Assembly: GCA_012934845.2 (NCBI GenBank)
Contig: WNNJ02003668.1
Location: 1-64,000 of the forward strand
Source: Pomphorhynchus laevis
Taxonomy: Eukaryota; Acanthocephala; Palaeacanthocephala; Echinorhynchida; Pomphorhynchidae
Direction: 5' to 3'
DNA length: 64,000 nt
Both the position numbers and the translations under genes were made by a program. Below are positions 42,850 to 53,690 of this stretch, piece by piece. Within the stretch, counting starts at the first letter, position 1; the number at the start of each line of letters is the position of its first letter. The notes under the pieces were generated by a model, which ran no database searches, was not told the origin of the DNA, and saw nothing but the letters and a program-made list of their open reading frames with translations.

Positions 42850-44600
42850 AAAATCTTAAACTCAATTCTTTCACGATCATCTACCCTTTGTAATATAAAT
42901 CCTGATGAATTTTCTTCTTATCTACAAACTAAGCTATCTAATTTACTTTCCCTACTACCCACAGCCCCCTTGTACCTACTCTTTTTTTTAAATACTTCCC
43001 TCCCAGAGCTATTCCACCTTCTTCCCGTTTCGCCTGATGAAGTTTCTTCGGTTCTGCTGTCATTACCTAATAAAGCCTCTCCTTCTGACCCAATTCCCAC
43101 TCACTTGCTTAAAAATATATGCTCCTCTATATCACCCTTCCTAATTACATTGTTCAACTCGTCCATTCGTAGCCGTACATTTCCTTCAATCTGGAAATGC
43201 GCCACTGTTCGTCCTCGCATCTAAAAGCAATCTCTCGACTCCTCACTACCATCTTCGTACCGTCCTATTTTACTTCTCCCAACTCTCTCTAAACTCCTTA
43301 AGCGTCTCGTTATAAAGCAAGTTAATACATATCCCTTTTCCTCCAACTTATTTCCTCCCTTCCAAGCCGCTTTTCGCTCTAATTACTCAACCGAAATTGC
43401 CTGTCTTAAAGTTTATAACGACTTACTCATATCGGGCGATCGTAAATTATGTAGTGTCATAGTTTCTCTTGATCTATCGTCTGCTTTTGACATCGTCGAT
43501 CACTCGATTCTTCTACATCGACTTCGTCATGATTATGGATTCTCTTAACATACTGTGTCAATGTTTTCTTCATATCTATCAAACCGTACATTTTGCGTCT
43601 ATTCTAACCCTTCTCTCTCACATCCTTCGTTCATCCCGTCCAGTGTTTTACAAGGCTCAGTATTAGGCCCTATGCTTTTCTCTCTTCTCGGTGATTTGTC
43701 TTCGATTTCTCGTACATTTAACTTCCATTTTATGCAATATGCTGATGACATTCTCATCTATGCTCATGAACCTGTTTATCGTATTCAAGATCTTAGTGTT
43801 TTTGCTTCCGACTGTCTTATCTCAATTTCCAATCATCTTTCTTCCCTTCGCCTTTCTCTGAATCCTGATAAATCCAAAATTATGTGGATCCTACCTCGAC
43901 GCCTCGGCTTAGAACCTCTCTCCGTATCATTAAATTCTACAATTATTCCTATCGTTGATAATCTCGTTTTCCTAGGCATCCATTTCGACAACCGACTTTC
44001 ACTTAAACCTTTCGTTAGAGATAAAGTACGCTCATCTACCTTGATACTCCGCAACCTCCGTCAAGTTCGTAGATTGGTCGATTTCCCTTCTTGTATGACT
44101 CTCATATCTGTATTTAATTATCATTTAATTATGTATTTAAATTTGACTATCATATGTGTATTTAATTCTAATAATTTTTATACTCACCTAATTTCACTCT
44201 TCTTCTCCTACAACGCATCGTCAACGCAGCCATCCGAATTATCCTCCGTCTGCATCGTTTTGATCATACATCCTACCATATTGCTTCGCTCAATTTGCCT
44301 ACAATTTATTGTCGTGTTCAAATTCGTCTTCTCGTTGCTTTCAGCCTTGTATTTTTTCACACCCCTTCATTTCTCAGCCTTCATTTTCTTGATAATTCTC
44401 GTCCTGATTACTGCTCTTTGCGTTGCCGTAATTTCCTTATGTTACATGCCTTAAACTACTCTACCTATTTTGCCTTCCACTCCTTCGTTGTGGCTGCTCC
44501 TCTCTCGTGGAATCATATACCCATTCATAAACGCCAATCAACCTCAATGTCGTGCTTCAAACGCCAAATCCAATCCCATTTAATCAATTTATCTGCTTGA
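42850..44600 (+). pseudogene. A2 ORF2: reverse transcriptase and C-terminus
   Basis: LPELFHLLPVSPDEVSSVLL, SLPNKASPSDPIPTHLLKN, WKCATVRPRI, SSYRPILLLPTLSKLLKRL, FQAAFRSNYSTEIACLKVYN, VSLDLSSAFDIVDHSILLHR (catalytic Asp), SSVLQGSVLGPMLFSLLGDL, NFHFMQYADDILIYAHEPVY (YADD), RLSLNPDKSKIMWILPRRLG and NLVFLGIHFDNRLSLKPFVR. After the patch at 44108-44192 it resumes LHRFDHTSYHIASLNLPTIY and SFVVAAPLSWNHIPIHK, ending RQIQSHLINLSA. Broken in at least five places, but the catalytic motifs are intact. Confidence 0.88.
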
Positions 44601-44630
44601 CTTTTTCATATTTTCTTAGTGGACTTGTAA

Positions 44631-44647
44631 GCGTGCAGCTGGCACGC
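44631..44647 (+). promoter_or_regulatory. 3' hairpin of LINE A2
   Basis: GCGTGC-AGCTG-GCACGC followed by ATTTGTCACGTTAAATAAAT. Matches the A1 hairpin at 14267. Confidence 0.85.
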
Positions 44648-44691
44648 ATTTGTCACGTTAAATAAATTTGTATTAATTTTATTGCTCGTGG

Positions 44692-44870
44692 CGGCCCCAC
44701 TCGCCTGGAATCAGCTCCCACTCGACGTTAACCGCTCTCCCTCCTTTATTACATTCAAATGCCGCCTCCGTATCCACCTCCTCGACACATGATTTAGATT
44801 TTTGTTATTTTGGTCATGTAAGCGTGCGTCGGTACGCATTTGCCACGTAAAAATAAACCATTTTTATTGT
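44692..44870 (+). mobile_element. LINE A1 copy, right half (split by A2)
   Basis: GGCCCCACTCGCCTGGAATC onward encodes APLAWNQLPLDVNRSPSF, then CGLRIHLLDT and the 3' hairpin GCGTGC-GTCG-GTACGC (44822-44837) with CACGTAAAAATAAACC. It continues the copy interrupted at 39987. Confidence 0.85.
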
Positions 44871-46599
44871 TAATGTTAAATATTTAAAATATTGATTGTG
44901 ACCAACATTAATCTATGAGAATTATATCCATGTGAAATGATATTTTAAACTCTTTGACAATTTTAACGACTGAATTTAGTTATTATTAATTTGATTAATA
45001 ATTAAGTATGTCTAATATTGATAATTTATTATAAGGTTGCCCGATTTAATTTGAATTCTTTAATACTCGTAATCATTTTAGCAGTTAAGTATTGTGTTAA
45101 ATTGGCATTAACCACGTTTAAAATCTATTTATCTAGCTCGTTTTAAGAATAACGAATCGATTTAATTAGATAGTGCATATTCAATTTAAATGAATAAACA
45201 TGCGAAAAAATCGCACACTTGAAGTGAGATTGTTTCAGAGTCTTGTTATGCGATTAGCTTTCCTATTTACTCATTTCGAATTTAAAATTCAATATTTTTA
45301 AGCACCTCGTTTAAAAAACTCACATCTACGCATATTTCTTATATCAAACGATAATTTGAGAACAACGACAGAGTCCGACCCCTGTGCATTTCGTTTGCCT
45401 CGCAAACATGAATTGAATAAACTTTTCACTTAAACTGTTTTTATTATTTTTCGTGTAATACATACATGCAACTTACGTGTACCTCATATTAACAAAAATC
45501 AAATTTCAAGTAAGCTAATAAAATGATATGTTTTACCGCTTTGGAGAGTTATTTTTGTACAGCCTATACACATAGATTTAGCTCTTCTAGAACATCATAC
45601 ATACTAATAATTATCAATTTCACAATATGGAATACTGTGCTGGGATCATCATTGGGACATTCGTTCAATATATTGACGCCATTTAAGTACGCTTAACAGT
45701 TTTCTAATAAATAAATACCAGTATTTGTAATAAACTCTATCGTTTTGAAAATTTATTATTTTCGCAAGTCCATGTTTAACTGGAATACAATATTTCAAGG
45801 AATTCCAATTTTTATTATGAAACGTAATATTTCATATTATGATTAAAGTATAGACCAGAGTCTACAAGGTTAGCAATGTGTTTTAAGACAATTATCAATA
45901 TATTGTATGCACTGAAATCTTAAACCTAATGTAAACCTAGGTTCACCTACCGTAAACTTAAAGCCTTACGATATCCAATAACTCATCTGGTTCCAAGTCC
46001 TTTAAATAATACGAATCATTGAGCACAGATAAGTGCACATGGTTAAATATAAATCAGTGTTGGCCAGGAATAACCTAAAAATTTTCGGATCTTCGACCAT
46101 GGTGGCGATTTATCAAAGCACACACGTTTTTATTTTAGTTTTTAAAGGTAAAATTATGATTTTTAAATGTTGTTAAGTGTGTATTTAATTGGAAATCAAT
46201 GTTATCTCTTGAATTTATAAAACAACTTTATATTTTGATAGCAATTAATGCACATTTTTTATGAATTTAAGATCGAGTATCCACGGGATTAAGCCTAATG
46301 CTAATATATAGCCTGGTTATGATGAATCTGAAAGATTATTTGTTTTAAAAATATTCCCCATAATAAAATATTATTCATTGCGAAAATAAGGGTATATTAT
46401 ATACTGCATCATAGCATTAATATCTAAATCCACTGTTTCCAGATTGAACTACAAGTAGCGTACCAGACGATTTTTAAAATGGCCATGTTACTAAAAATTG
46501 TCCTGAGCTATTTACTAATATCAGCTGAAATGATGAAATATTATATGGCGATTTCCAAAAGAGTCGAAGCTCACAGGGAAGCAACACACTGAGGTAAAA
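44871..46599. other. AT-rich stretch, no supported gene
   Basis: No recognised protein. A possible small exon near 46099 is discussed under rejected items. No repeats stand out. Confidence 0.45.
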
Positions 46600-47226
46600 A
46601 TAGAAATATAAAAACAAATTGAAATGAAAACATCATCAAAAATCCAAGAGTTCAAATTTGAAGCGTTTCTTGCCAATATTCATTTCATCGCTTACAGACG
46701 CGATCAACCAAAATCGTACCGTTTGTTCAAAGCTTTGAATTCATACACAGCTCGTATCAACGTATCATTTAAAATCTACGAAGTAGGAATATCTACTTTT
46801 ATGGATGGTTAGGTACACGCATCGGCACCCACACCAGTGTTAGATCTACAAACAGAAGATCAAATTTAATAGATGTGATACTCAACGCCTCGAGTCTACG
46901 AGCGAGTCTATGCAGCAAGTCTTCGGAACCATCTTCAAAATGCTTTCAAAAAGTATCTTCAAAATGCTTTCGAATTCACTTAATTCGGATTTCAGTTGAG
47001 GGTGTGTCGACAAAGAAGCATAAAGCAAATGCGACTCACTAAGAGACTTTTAAGTGCGACTGACTAAGAGTCTTTTAATAGACTGGAATATACAATGCGT
47101 AATGCCATAGGCTGAAGTCGTCAAACCTTTAGATAGATGAAGCCTAAAGTTCTACCACATTTAGCCACAATCATATTAGACGAGTTTTTAAGTTTGCCAA
47201 GGTCACAACACCTGATCAGAAAATAA
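46600..47226 (-). mobile_element. LINE family H, C-terminal fragment, minus strand
   Basis: The minus strand reads CDLGKLKNSSNMIVAKCGRT, LGFIYLKV, then LLYASLSTHPQLKSELSEFE and LLHRLARRLEALSITSIKFD, then LLFVDLTLVWV. This is the LG..N.....I....R.LGFI, LEYAS.....P and RL..LxLxSxxxRxxxxDL layout after the RT. It is interrupted at 47226 by an A2 copy and probably continues at 47951-48060. Heavily decayed. Confidence 0.6.
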
Positions 47227-47950
47227 CACAAATTTATTTAATGTGGCAAATGCGTACAAGCTGTACGCTTACAAGTCCACAAACAAAAATGAGAAAGTCA
47301 AGTAGATAAATTGTTTAAATGGGATCGGATTTGTCGTTTGAAGCACGGCAAGGAAGTTGATTGGCGTATATGAATGGGCAGATGGTTCCACGATGGAGGA
47401 GGATCCACAATGAAGGAGCGGAGTCCAAATGAGGTAGAGTAGTTTGGAACATGTAAAAGAAGGAAATTACAGGAACCCAAGAAACAGTAAACAGGACGAG
47501 AATTATCAAGAAAAGGAAGGTTGAGAAATGAAGGGGTATGAATAGTTACAAGGCGGAAAGCAACGATAAGAAGACGAATTTGAACACGACAATAAATTGT
47601 AGGCAAATCGAGAGAAGCAAGATGGTAGGATGTATGATCAAAACTACGAAGACGGAGGAGAATTCGAACGGCTGCGTTGACGATGCGTTGTAGGGTAAGA
47701 AAAATGGATTTAGGTGAGTTGGAAAATAGACTAAGACAATAATCGAGTGTAGTAAAAAGGAGAGAAGATATTAGAGTCATACAAGAAGGGAAATCGATCA
47801 ATCTACGAACTTGGCGGAGGTTGCGGAGTATCAAGGTAGATGAGCGTACTTTATCTCTAACGAAAGGTTTAAGTGAAAGTCGGTTGTAAAAATGGAAGCC
47901 TAGGAAAACGAGATTATCAATGATAGGAATAATCCTGATCAGAAAAATAA
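47211..47950 (-). mobile_element. LINE A2 3' copy with target duplication
   Basis: Minus strand: open frame 47954-47298 (IIPIIDNLVFLGFHFYNRLS, FVRDKVRSSTLILRNLRQVR, LLFTTLDYCLSLFSNSPKSI, LRLRSFDHTSYHLASLDLPT, TSFGLRSFIVDPPPSWNHLP, RQIRSHLNNLST), then hairpin GCGTAC/GTACGC (47252-47268). The insertion is flanked by CCTGATCAGAAAATAA (47211-47226) and CCTGATCAGAAAAATAA (47934-47950), a 16-17-bp target duplication. The 657-bp frame has no stop, so this is the youngest-looking A copy, 5' truncated. Confidence 0.93.
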
Positions 47951-49059
47951 ACATCCAATATTAATAACAAATGTTCTGCGACTGGGGAAGGTGACAATGG
48001 TGCAGCATAACTTCTATGTGATATATAGTTGTGGTGAATATACGGTTCCCAACTCCAGTTGTCGAGCGGATAAAGTGGGCCATTTAGAGCCAATGATCAA
48101 TACCATTTATATTATATTTTCCATCTGATGGTAATAAGGTTTTGCTTAAATTAGAAAATAATTTATCGTCACGAAAATTTATTTTTCCTTTTTATTGTTT
48201 TTAATATTAATAGTTAATATTATTACTTGAATATCAGGGAGCGTAGCTCAGAAGATACCTTCACAAATTACAAAAAAGAAAGTAGAATAATAAAAATGAA
48301 ATGATATCATACTACCTCAAGCAGTAGGCTAATCCAATATTAAATATTAATGTTATTAGTATTTTCCAAAAATTAAACTGTTATGGAATGATCATTATAT
48401 GGCATTATACGATGATTTGTGCATTTTACAAATGAAACTGATGAATAATTTCCATTAAGGGCTTTGGGCTACTTTGTAGGAGAATTCGCTAATTTTGAAC
48501 GATGTCAGTATATTTTAACCTATTTTAATTTATGGACATTGCCTAGATCGAATATTGATAAACTATTTCGAAAAAGATTTACAGTAAAGTATGGCTTTCT
48601 GTTTGTTGCTTGTCATAAGATATACTATATGAGTTAACTAACCAACATGGAGCCTTTACACGTTTCGAATGAAAATAGCACAAACCCTTTTTCTAAATAT
48701 TCCGGTTCGAAACATAATATAATACCACCTATACCTCGATATTTAAAAATCATTACATCTGGCGGGTCTGGAAAACCCAACTTGGAAACAATTTTAGTAA
48801 TGTTTTATTTAACCAAATGTATAGCATCGTTAATTATTGTATTGTTTTTATGAAAGCAAATTATATGTAAAATTTTATAATTTCTAAATATTGCGATAGT
48901 TAATGATATCATAGCCAGGTCAAATTAATGATATCGAAATATTGACTAAATATATTACAACAAAATTACAAAATTAATTATATATCTGTTTTATGTAATC
49001 AATATTTTATCTGTATGAACTGATATGACATTTATGTAATTGTCAAAATTGATATTGTT
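47951..49059. other. AT-rich stretch with doubtful small ORF at 48647-48853
   Basis: 47951-48060 may be the rest of LINE H. A 68-codon plus-strand frame (48647-48853) opens MEPLHVSNENSTNPFSKYSG and contains a glycine-rich GGSGKPN stretch faintly like a P-loop. A relic of a virus-like ATPase gene is conceivable but unsupported. Nothing else is recognised. Confidence 0.3.
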
Positions 49060-50120
49060 GTTACCATTTCCAGCTACTTTTGAACTATTTATCTGTCGAA
49101 TATTTTTATTCCTTTATCTTTTGAATGATTTTTGTTTATTGCCCCAGCTCATCTCCATCTTCAACATTGGTTTTCAACTTAATAATATCTAGTATCATGT
49201 ATCTACTTCCTTTTACCCAATGATTCTTCTTGCCGATTTCAATATTAGATTCGATCGTTTAACCCAGATACCGCAAAATTTATCCCTATTATCTTTGACT
49301 ACAGATATCATATACCTTTGACTATGTATACGCATGTCATTTACGTAAAAGCATGTAACCACGGAACTGTGTAGTTTTACTCTAAATGCAGTATTTTCAA
49401 GTGAGACTTTATCGATATTTCCACATTTATCTCAGATATCTTAAGCATGTTTCGTATTTCAACTTCCAAACTCCCTATGATCACTACCTTAATTTTAGAC
49501 GCTATCATCTCTTATTATTTGTAAATCACTTACCTTTTTCTTAAAGAATAAAATTGCAACTTCAACGAACTTAAAGATTATCTGGAAAACATAACATTCC
49601 GTTCTTGCTTGCTCGCCATCTAGTTTAATTTTATCATACGTTTTTTCTGTACTCACATCTCAATCAAACTGACTAATATACTTTTATCTCTTTCATTATT
49701 TCTAGCATCTATAATCTTATTTATATTTCTGTTAAATGTTTTGAATTCGTTAATACATAATTGTGCATTCCAAACTTTTCAGAAACTGGCGTAATTAGAT
49801 CTTTAATAAATATCGTCTTGGAACCTTTCCCGTTATGCATAACATCATCCTATCTCAATTTTTTCGATAATTTCCAGACTTCGTGAATATTTGTTCTGAT
49901 GCGATCTACTTTCTACCTTTCATTCAATACACACCCTCCGTATTTAATTACACGATCCTAGTTCGCAACAAAAATCTAACGAGTAAAGTTATTTTTCCTC
50001 ATTTTCACCTTAGGCATTATAAATTACTTTATTATATTCGAACATCTTCAGCATAATTACGGCTTCTCATCCAGGACAGCTTTGTGGCCATGCAAAGTTC
50101 CACTGATGATCCATACTTGG
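49060..50120 (+). pseudogene. Heavily decayed LINE A copy
   Basis: Pyrimidine-rich plus strand like family A. Recognisable are MILLADFNIRFDRLTQIP (A: FVLGDFNIRLDRP) near 49212 and LHHNYGFSSRTAL (A: LRHDYGFSSSSV) near 50060. Order and spacing match ORF2, but nearly every frame is broken. One of the oldest A copies. Confidence 0.5.
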
Positions 50121-50639
50121 TTCTCTACACCTACGAATCTTTGTTCATAATTTAGGTAAAACTTCAACATTTAAATTGCAATATTATTATACTTTTTTAA
50201 AAAGTACGTTTTTTATTTTTAAAACGCAACCCCTTTCCGATATATTACATAGTCGTCGTTCCCGATGTGATCAAAATTATATATGTTTTCAACATACTAT
50301 TTTTGTTATTTAATGCGTTTTTTCTAAACTTGCCAGTGCGCTTTACAAATAAATTTAGTACTGTGTGATCGAAGTATTTTAAAAGCAACATCATTTTACA
50401 AATCTACTGTTTTAATTACAAAATGTTATGAAGGCCTCGGTTAATCGATTTATGACTAATTTGATATAGTTATAATTATCATTTGTGTTGATCGAAGTCC
50501 TTATATTTCTATTTAATAGTTCGCTTATGTTTGAAACTCATGCAATTGCCACTTGTGCTATGTAGTTATAAGTTCGGTCTTTAAACTAGGCCTTTATTGG
50601 CCAAAGTGTAAAATTATTCAAACGAAGTTAAACATACAT
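50121..50639. other. AT-rich stretch, no gene seen
   Basis: No recognised sequence. It may be an insertion or deletion scar between two A fragments. Confidence 0.4.
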
Positions 50640-50955
50640 TACGTTTATTCCTCCCCATCGTTCATCAGCCTCCCTTTTTTAGATGACACTCGCCCCACCT
50701 CTTCATCGATACATTTCCGTCATTCCCTGTTGCTCAACTTTCCCAATTACTTCAACAACTACGATCTCCGATCCTTATCGACGACGCCCCCTAGCCTGCA
50801 ATCATCTCCCTCTTGACGTCCGCCGCGCTCTCTCCTTCAATACATTCAAATACATCCTCCGTTCCCATCTTATTGACACATGAATTATATTTTTTGTGGT
50901 CATGTAAGCGTGCGCCCACACGCATTCGACACGTAAAAATAAACTTTTTTTATAT
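50640..50955 (+). mobile_element. LINE A1 3' end fragment
   Basis: PSFISLPFLDDTRPTSSSIH, NYFNNYDLRS, CNHLPLDVRRALSFNTFKYI ending RSHLIDT, then GTCATGTAAGCGTGCGCCCA with hairpin GCGTG/CACGC (50908-50923) and CACGTAAAAATAAAC. About 315 bp, 5' truncated. Confidence 0.88.
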
Positions 50956-51974
50956 TTGAACAAAGGTGCTAGAACAATCGATTATAAAATTTAGGATTCT
51001 GCGCTTAATAACCTTATCTTTAGTACAATTGAGAACCAATCAATGCTATTACGGATGTCACCTTGAAAGCATGTATTAAATTGTAAAATCGCCGTTGCTA
51101 ATGATCATTACTGAAATATCTAGAAATTAAATACTGCATTTGATTTTATTCAAAAATTTGCATCGTATCAGTATCTTTACAACATTAAAGCGCCATCAAT
51201 GTATATTAAGCTTCTTTTTATGTTCGTTTTTCCTTGTATAACCGATTTCCCATGACCTGATCATCAAATGGTCATTTTATCTCCGTAATCCATACATTAT
51301 TAATGTCGATATCATATCGGTTGATAAGTTTTAACTAGCTTAACGAGATTTAACTTAATCACGATCACGTAAATATCCACAAAATAACGAACTGGTAACT
51401 AGAGCGGTTATTCAGATTTATTGGTTCCATAAATTTATAGATTGCCAAAAATGCATAAGCCTTAAATCTCCTTAAGCCATGTAGTCTGCATTTTGGATGC
51501 CTTTAATTATGAGACAGGAACATTCTTCTAGCAACAACTTCGTCGTGATATCAATTCGGTTTTATCTATGGCTTATAATGGTGTAGATATAGCATAAATT
51601 ACGATACCTCGAATTTCGGAACATCAAACACTCTGAACATGTATCTTAACGTTAGGTTATTATAAATCGATCATAAATGCTCTTTACAAATGTTTATCTA
51701 TTCTTTACATTAGCTTTGGTCGTCAAAGAAATTTTAATTTAATTTATAAAGTTGAAATTATTACTGATTTCAAAATTCTTAAGATGGTGATACCAGTGAT
51801 TTGATAACTCGCCATAACAAATATTATTCTGGGAAAATTATCAGTCTTTTGGCCTTGTCTTTTATGTGTACTATAGATTAAATTCTCTTTTTAAATTACA
51901 ATTTATTACAATTAGTACATTTTTAATACATTTTAATACATTTTTAATAAAATATAACATGCTTAAGATGATAC
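50956..51974. other. AT-rich stretch, no gene seen
   Basis: No coding or repeat signal recognised beyond simple AT runs. Confidence 0.45.
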
Positions 51975-52250
51975 TAGTGTATATTATTACAATAGACCTT
52001 CAAAAGAGCGTGTAGGCTCATACAGAGGCATCATAATATGTAAAAAAGAGAAAATAAAGAAATTGTAGTTAAGGAAATAATTAAAATTCACCCGATTAGT
52101 GGCCATCACAATTTCCATTGCGAGGCTGTTCCACATGTAAAACAACGCGGCTGCTAAAGACTGCGGAGGGATGAAAAGACGTTTGTTTCCGCGACAAGCA
52201 ATATCCATGTCCTTCCAGATTAAGTCCTGTCCGCACAAATAGAACATCGG
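51975..52250 (-). mobile_element. LINE family G, C-terminal end, minus strand
   Basis: The minus-strand frame 52247-51987 carries CRGNKRLFIPPQSLAAALFY, MWNSLAMEIVMATNRVNFNY and FLNYNFF, the RxKxxxFxPxxxxxxxxxxxWNxLPxxIxxAxxxxxFKxxLxxxL tail of LINE polyproteins. The 3'UTR contains CTGTATGAGCCTACACGCTC and ends TTGTAATAATATAC. Only the last 270 bp are present. Confidence 0.65.
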
Positions 52251-52371
52251 TGCTGGCCACTGGACGAAAATTTCTTCTGATAATTTAATCGATGATGATT
52301 ATTCGATATTCGATGATTCATTCGATAAATCAAATGGAAATATGTAATTAGTCTGAACAATTATAACTTTT

Positions 52372-52490
52372 TCTGGTGGTTATGTGGTAATTATGGATAC
52401 TATTAATTCAGTGATTGTTTTGAATATAAACAAGAGTTGTGTGCTCTCTTTATATGTCAAAGACGATTTATGTAGGGTTAGTATTTAGAT
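52372..52490 (+). repeat. About 115-bp direct repeat, copy 1
   Basis: TGGTGGTTATGTGGTAATTA to GATTTATGTAGGGTTAGT; matches 53573-53690 at about 85-90%. It contains ATATAAACAAGAG..CTCTCTTTATAT, an imperfect hairpin. Confidence 0.85.
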
Positions 52491-53233
52491 AATTTCATTT
52501 TTGAAATATTTCCTTTATAATTTACTGTTTATTCAACAAGTCAAAATTACGGAATAATATTTTAATGACTTTTTATTAGTAGACAATGAATCGGATATAG
52601 CTATAAAGGATATTAAGGTCATTATTTATATATTTAAAATTATGTTTCCTTCTTTAAATTTTGTAGATAAAGCGATTATTATTATTTTAATAATTATCAG
52701 TTAGAATTCTTTTTTAAAACATTATCTAAATACAAGATTTTGTTTTATAAAAATAACATTTGCAAATCAGGAATTATCACCTTAAAAAGTACGGATCATT
52801 TATGATTATTCTTGGCCTTATCAATTTGCTAATTTCGAGAAAGACAAACATAATTTCTTATTCATGGACTGTATTCTATGTTACTTAGTCTTATTCAATG
52901 GTTTCTATAGTCACTATTATTATATACACGTATTTAAATCCGTCATTGGATTAGATCAACGAATACAAGCAATATAATAATATACTCGAAATGACTACGT
53001 AGCTGTATTTAACATATTTAAATTTAAACTTTAATCAGGGTTTACTATAATTTATCAAGTTTATATTATTTGAGAACACGATTTTGACAGGTAGCTTTTA
53101 AAAAAGTATCTGTCAAAAGAACAAACGACGTTATTTACTTTTTTTACATTACTTGATTCGACTAATTATAGTTTTCGACTCTGAGTTTATTCAAATGTAA
53201 TGAACGATAAATGACATGGTTGTTTCACACAAA

Positions 53234-53428
53234 TCATTCTGTTCTTTCAGTTTCTTCTTTGTTATCGCAAGTGGCGGTAGTGTAACGTCTCCTCACACAT
53301 AGAAAGAGAGTATTTGCTTGTTCATCATAGTGAACATAGCGCACATAGTGACACAAATTGTTGATGACTGTCAATTGAACGTACAATTTCTCGTTGTCAT
53401 TACAAACTGAAAAGATAGCGCCCGCCAT
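53234..53428 (-). CDS. Hypothetical 64-residue ORF, possible first exon
   Basis: Minus strand from an ATG in AAAATGGCGGGC, a context common at animal gene starts (YY1-like AANATGGCGGC). It reads MAGAIFSVCNDNEKLYVQLT, VINNLCHYVRYVHYDEQANT and LFLCVRRRYTTATCDNKEE, then a stop. Upstream on the same strand are two CCAAT-type boxes (GGCCAATCG near 53540, ATTGGCTC near 53440). Base composition is less AT-rich than its surroundings. The protein is not recognised. It may be a short gene, a first exon with an unseen donor, or part of the element flanked by the 115-bp direct repeats. No function is claimed. Confidence 0.3.
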   Translation of the reverse strand: MAGAIFSVCNDNEKLYVQLTVINNLCHYVRYVHYDEQANTLFLCVRRRYTTATCDNKEETERTE

Positions 53429-53572
53429 TTTTACTATTCCTAATGAGCCAATAAAATGTTCAGTTGCGGTTATTATTAGTTGGCTCTTTGCCCGAGAAAA
53501 ATAAGGAAAATAGTATTATTTTTGAATTTTTAACAATGCGATTGGCCTCTTCAGAAAACACTAAAGAGGGCA

Positions 53573-53690
53573 ATGGTGGTTATATGGTTGTTATGGATAC
53601 TTTAATTCAGTGGTAGTTAAGAATATAAACAAGAGCTGTGAGCTCTCTTTATATGTCAAAGGTGATTTATGTGGGGTTAGTCACTTAGTT
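53573..53690 (+). repeat. About 115-bp direct repeat, copy 2
   Basis: Second copy of the 52372 repeat, 1.2 kb downstream. Here the hairpin is better: AGAGCT-GTG-AGCTCT within ATATAAA...TTTATAT. Confidence 0.85.

Larger units (their letters stand above)
40118..44690 (+). mobile_element. LINE family A, subfamily A2, fullest copy
   Basis: 5' monomers (40132-40210), leader with a TATA-like TTTATAAAAGG (40242-40252), ORF1 (40255-about 41670), ORF2 endonuclease and RT (41671-44600), 3' hairpin and TTAAATAAATTTGTATT tail. Both ORFs are broken in several places, so it is a relic, but all domains including YADD are present. A foreign AT-rich patch of about 85 bp replaces part of the ORF2 tail (44108-44192). 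The element lies inside an A1 copy. Confidence 0.92.

Noticed and set aside
46099-46590. Possible two-exon gene: MVAIYQSTHVFILVFK with donor AAAG|GTAAAA, and an acceptor CTGTTTCCAG at 46442
   Set aside because: The phases do not match (joining gives an immediate stop), and the following open segment has no recognisable domain.
48647-48853. Short ORF with a glycine-rich stretch like a P-loop, possibly a virus-like ATPase relic
   Set aside because: No further ATPase motifs and no neighbouring genes of such an element; kept only as a doubtful ORF.
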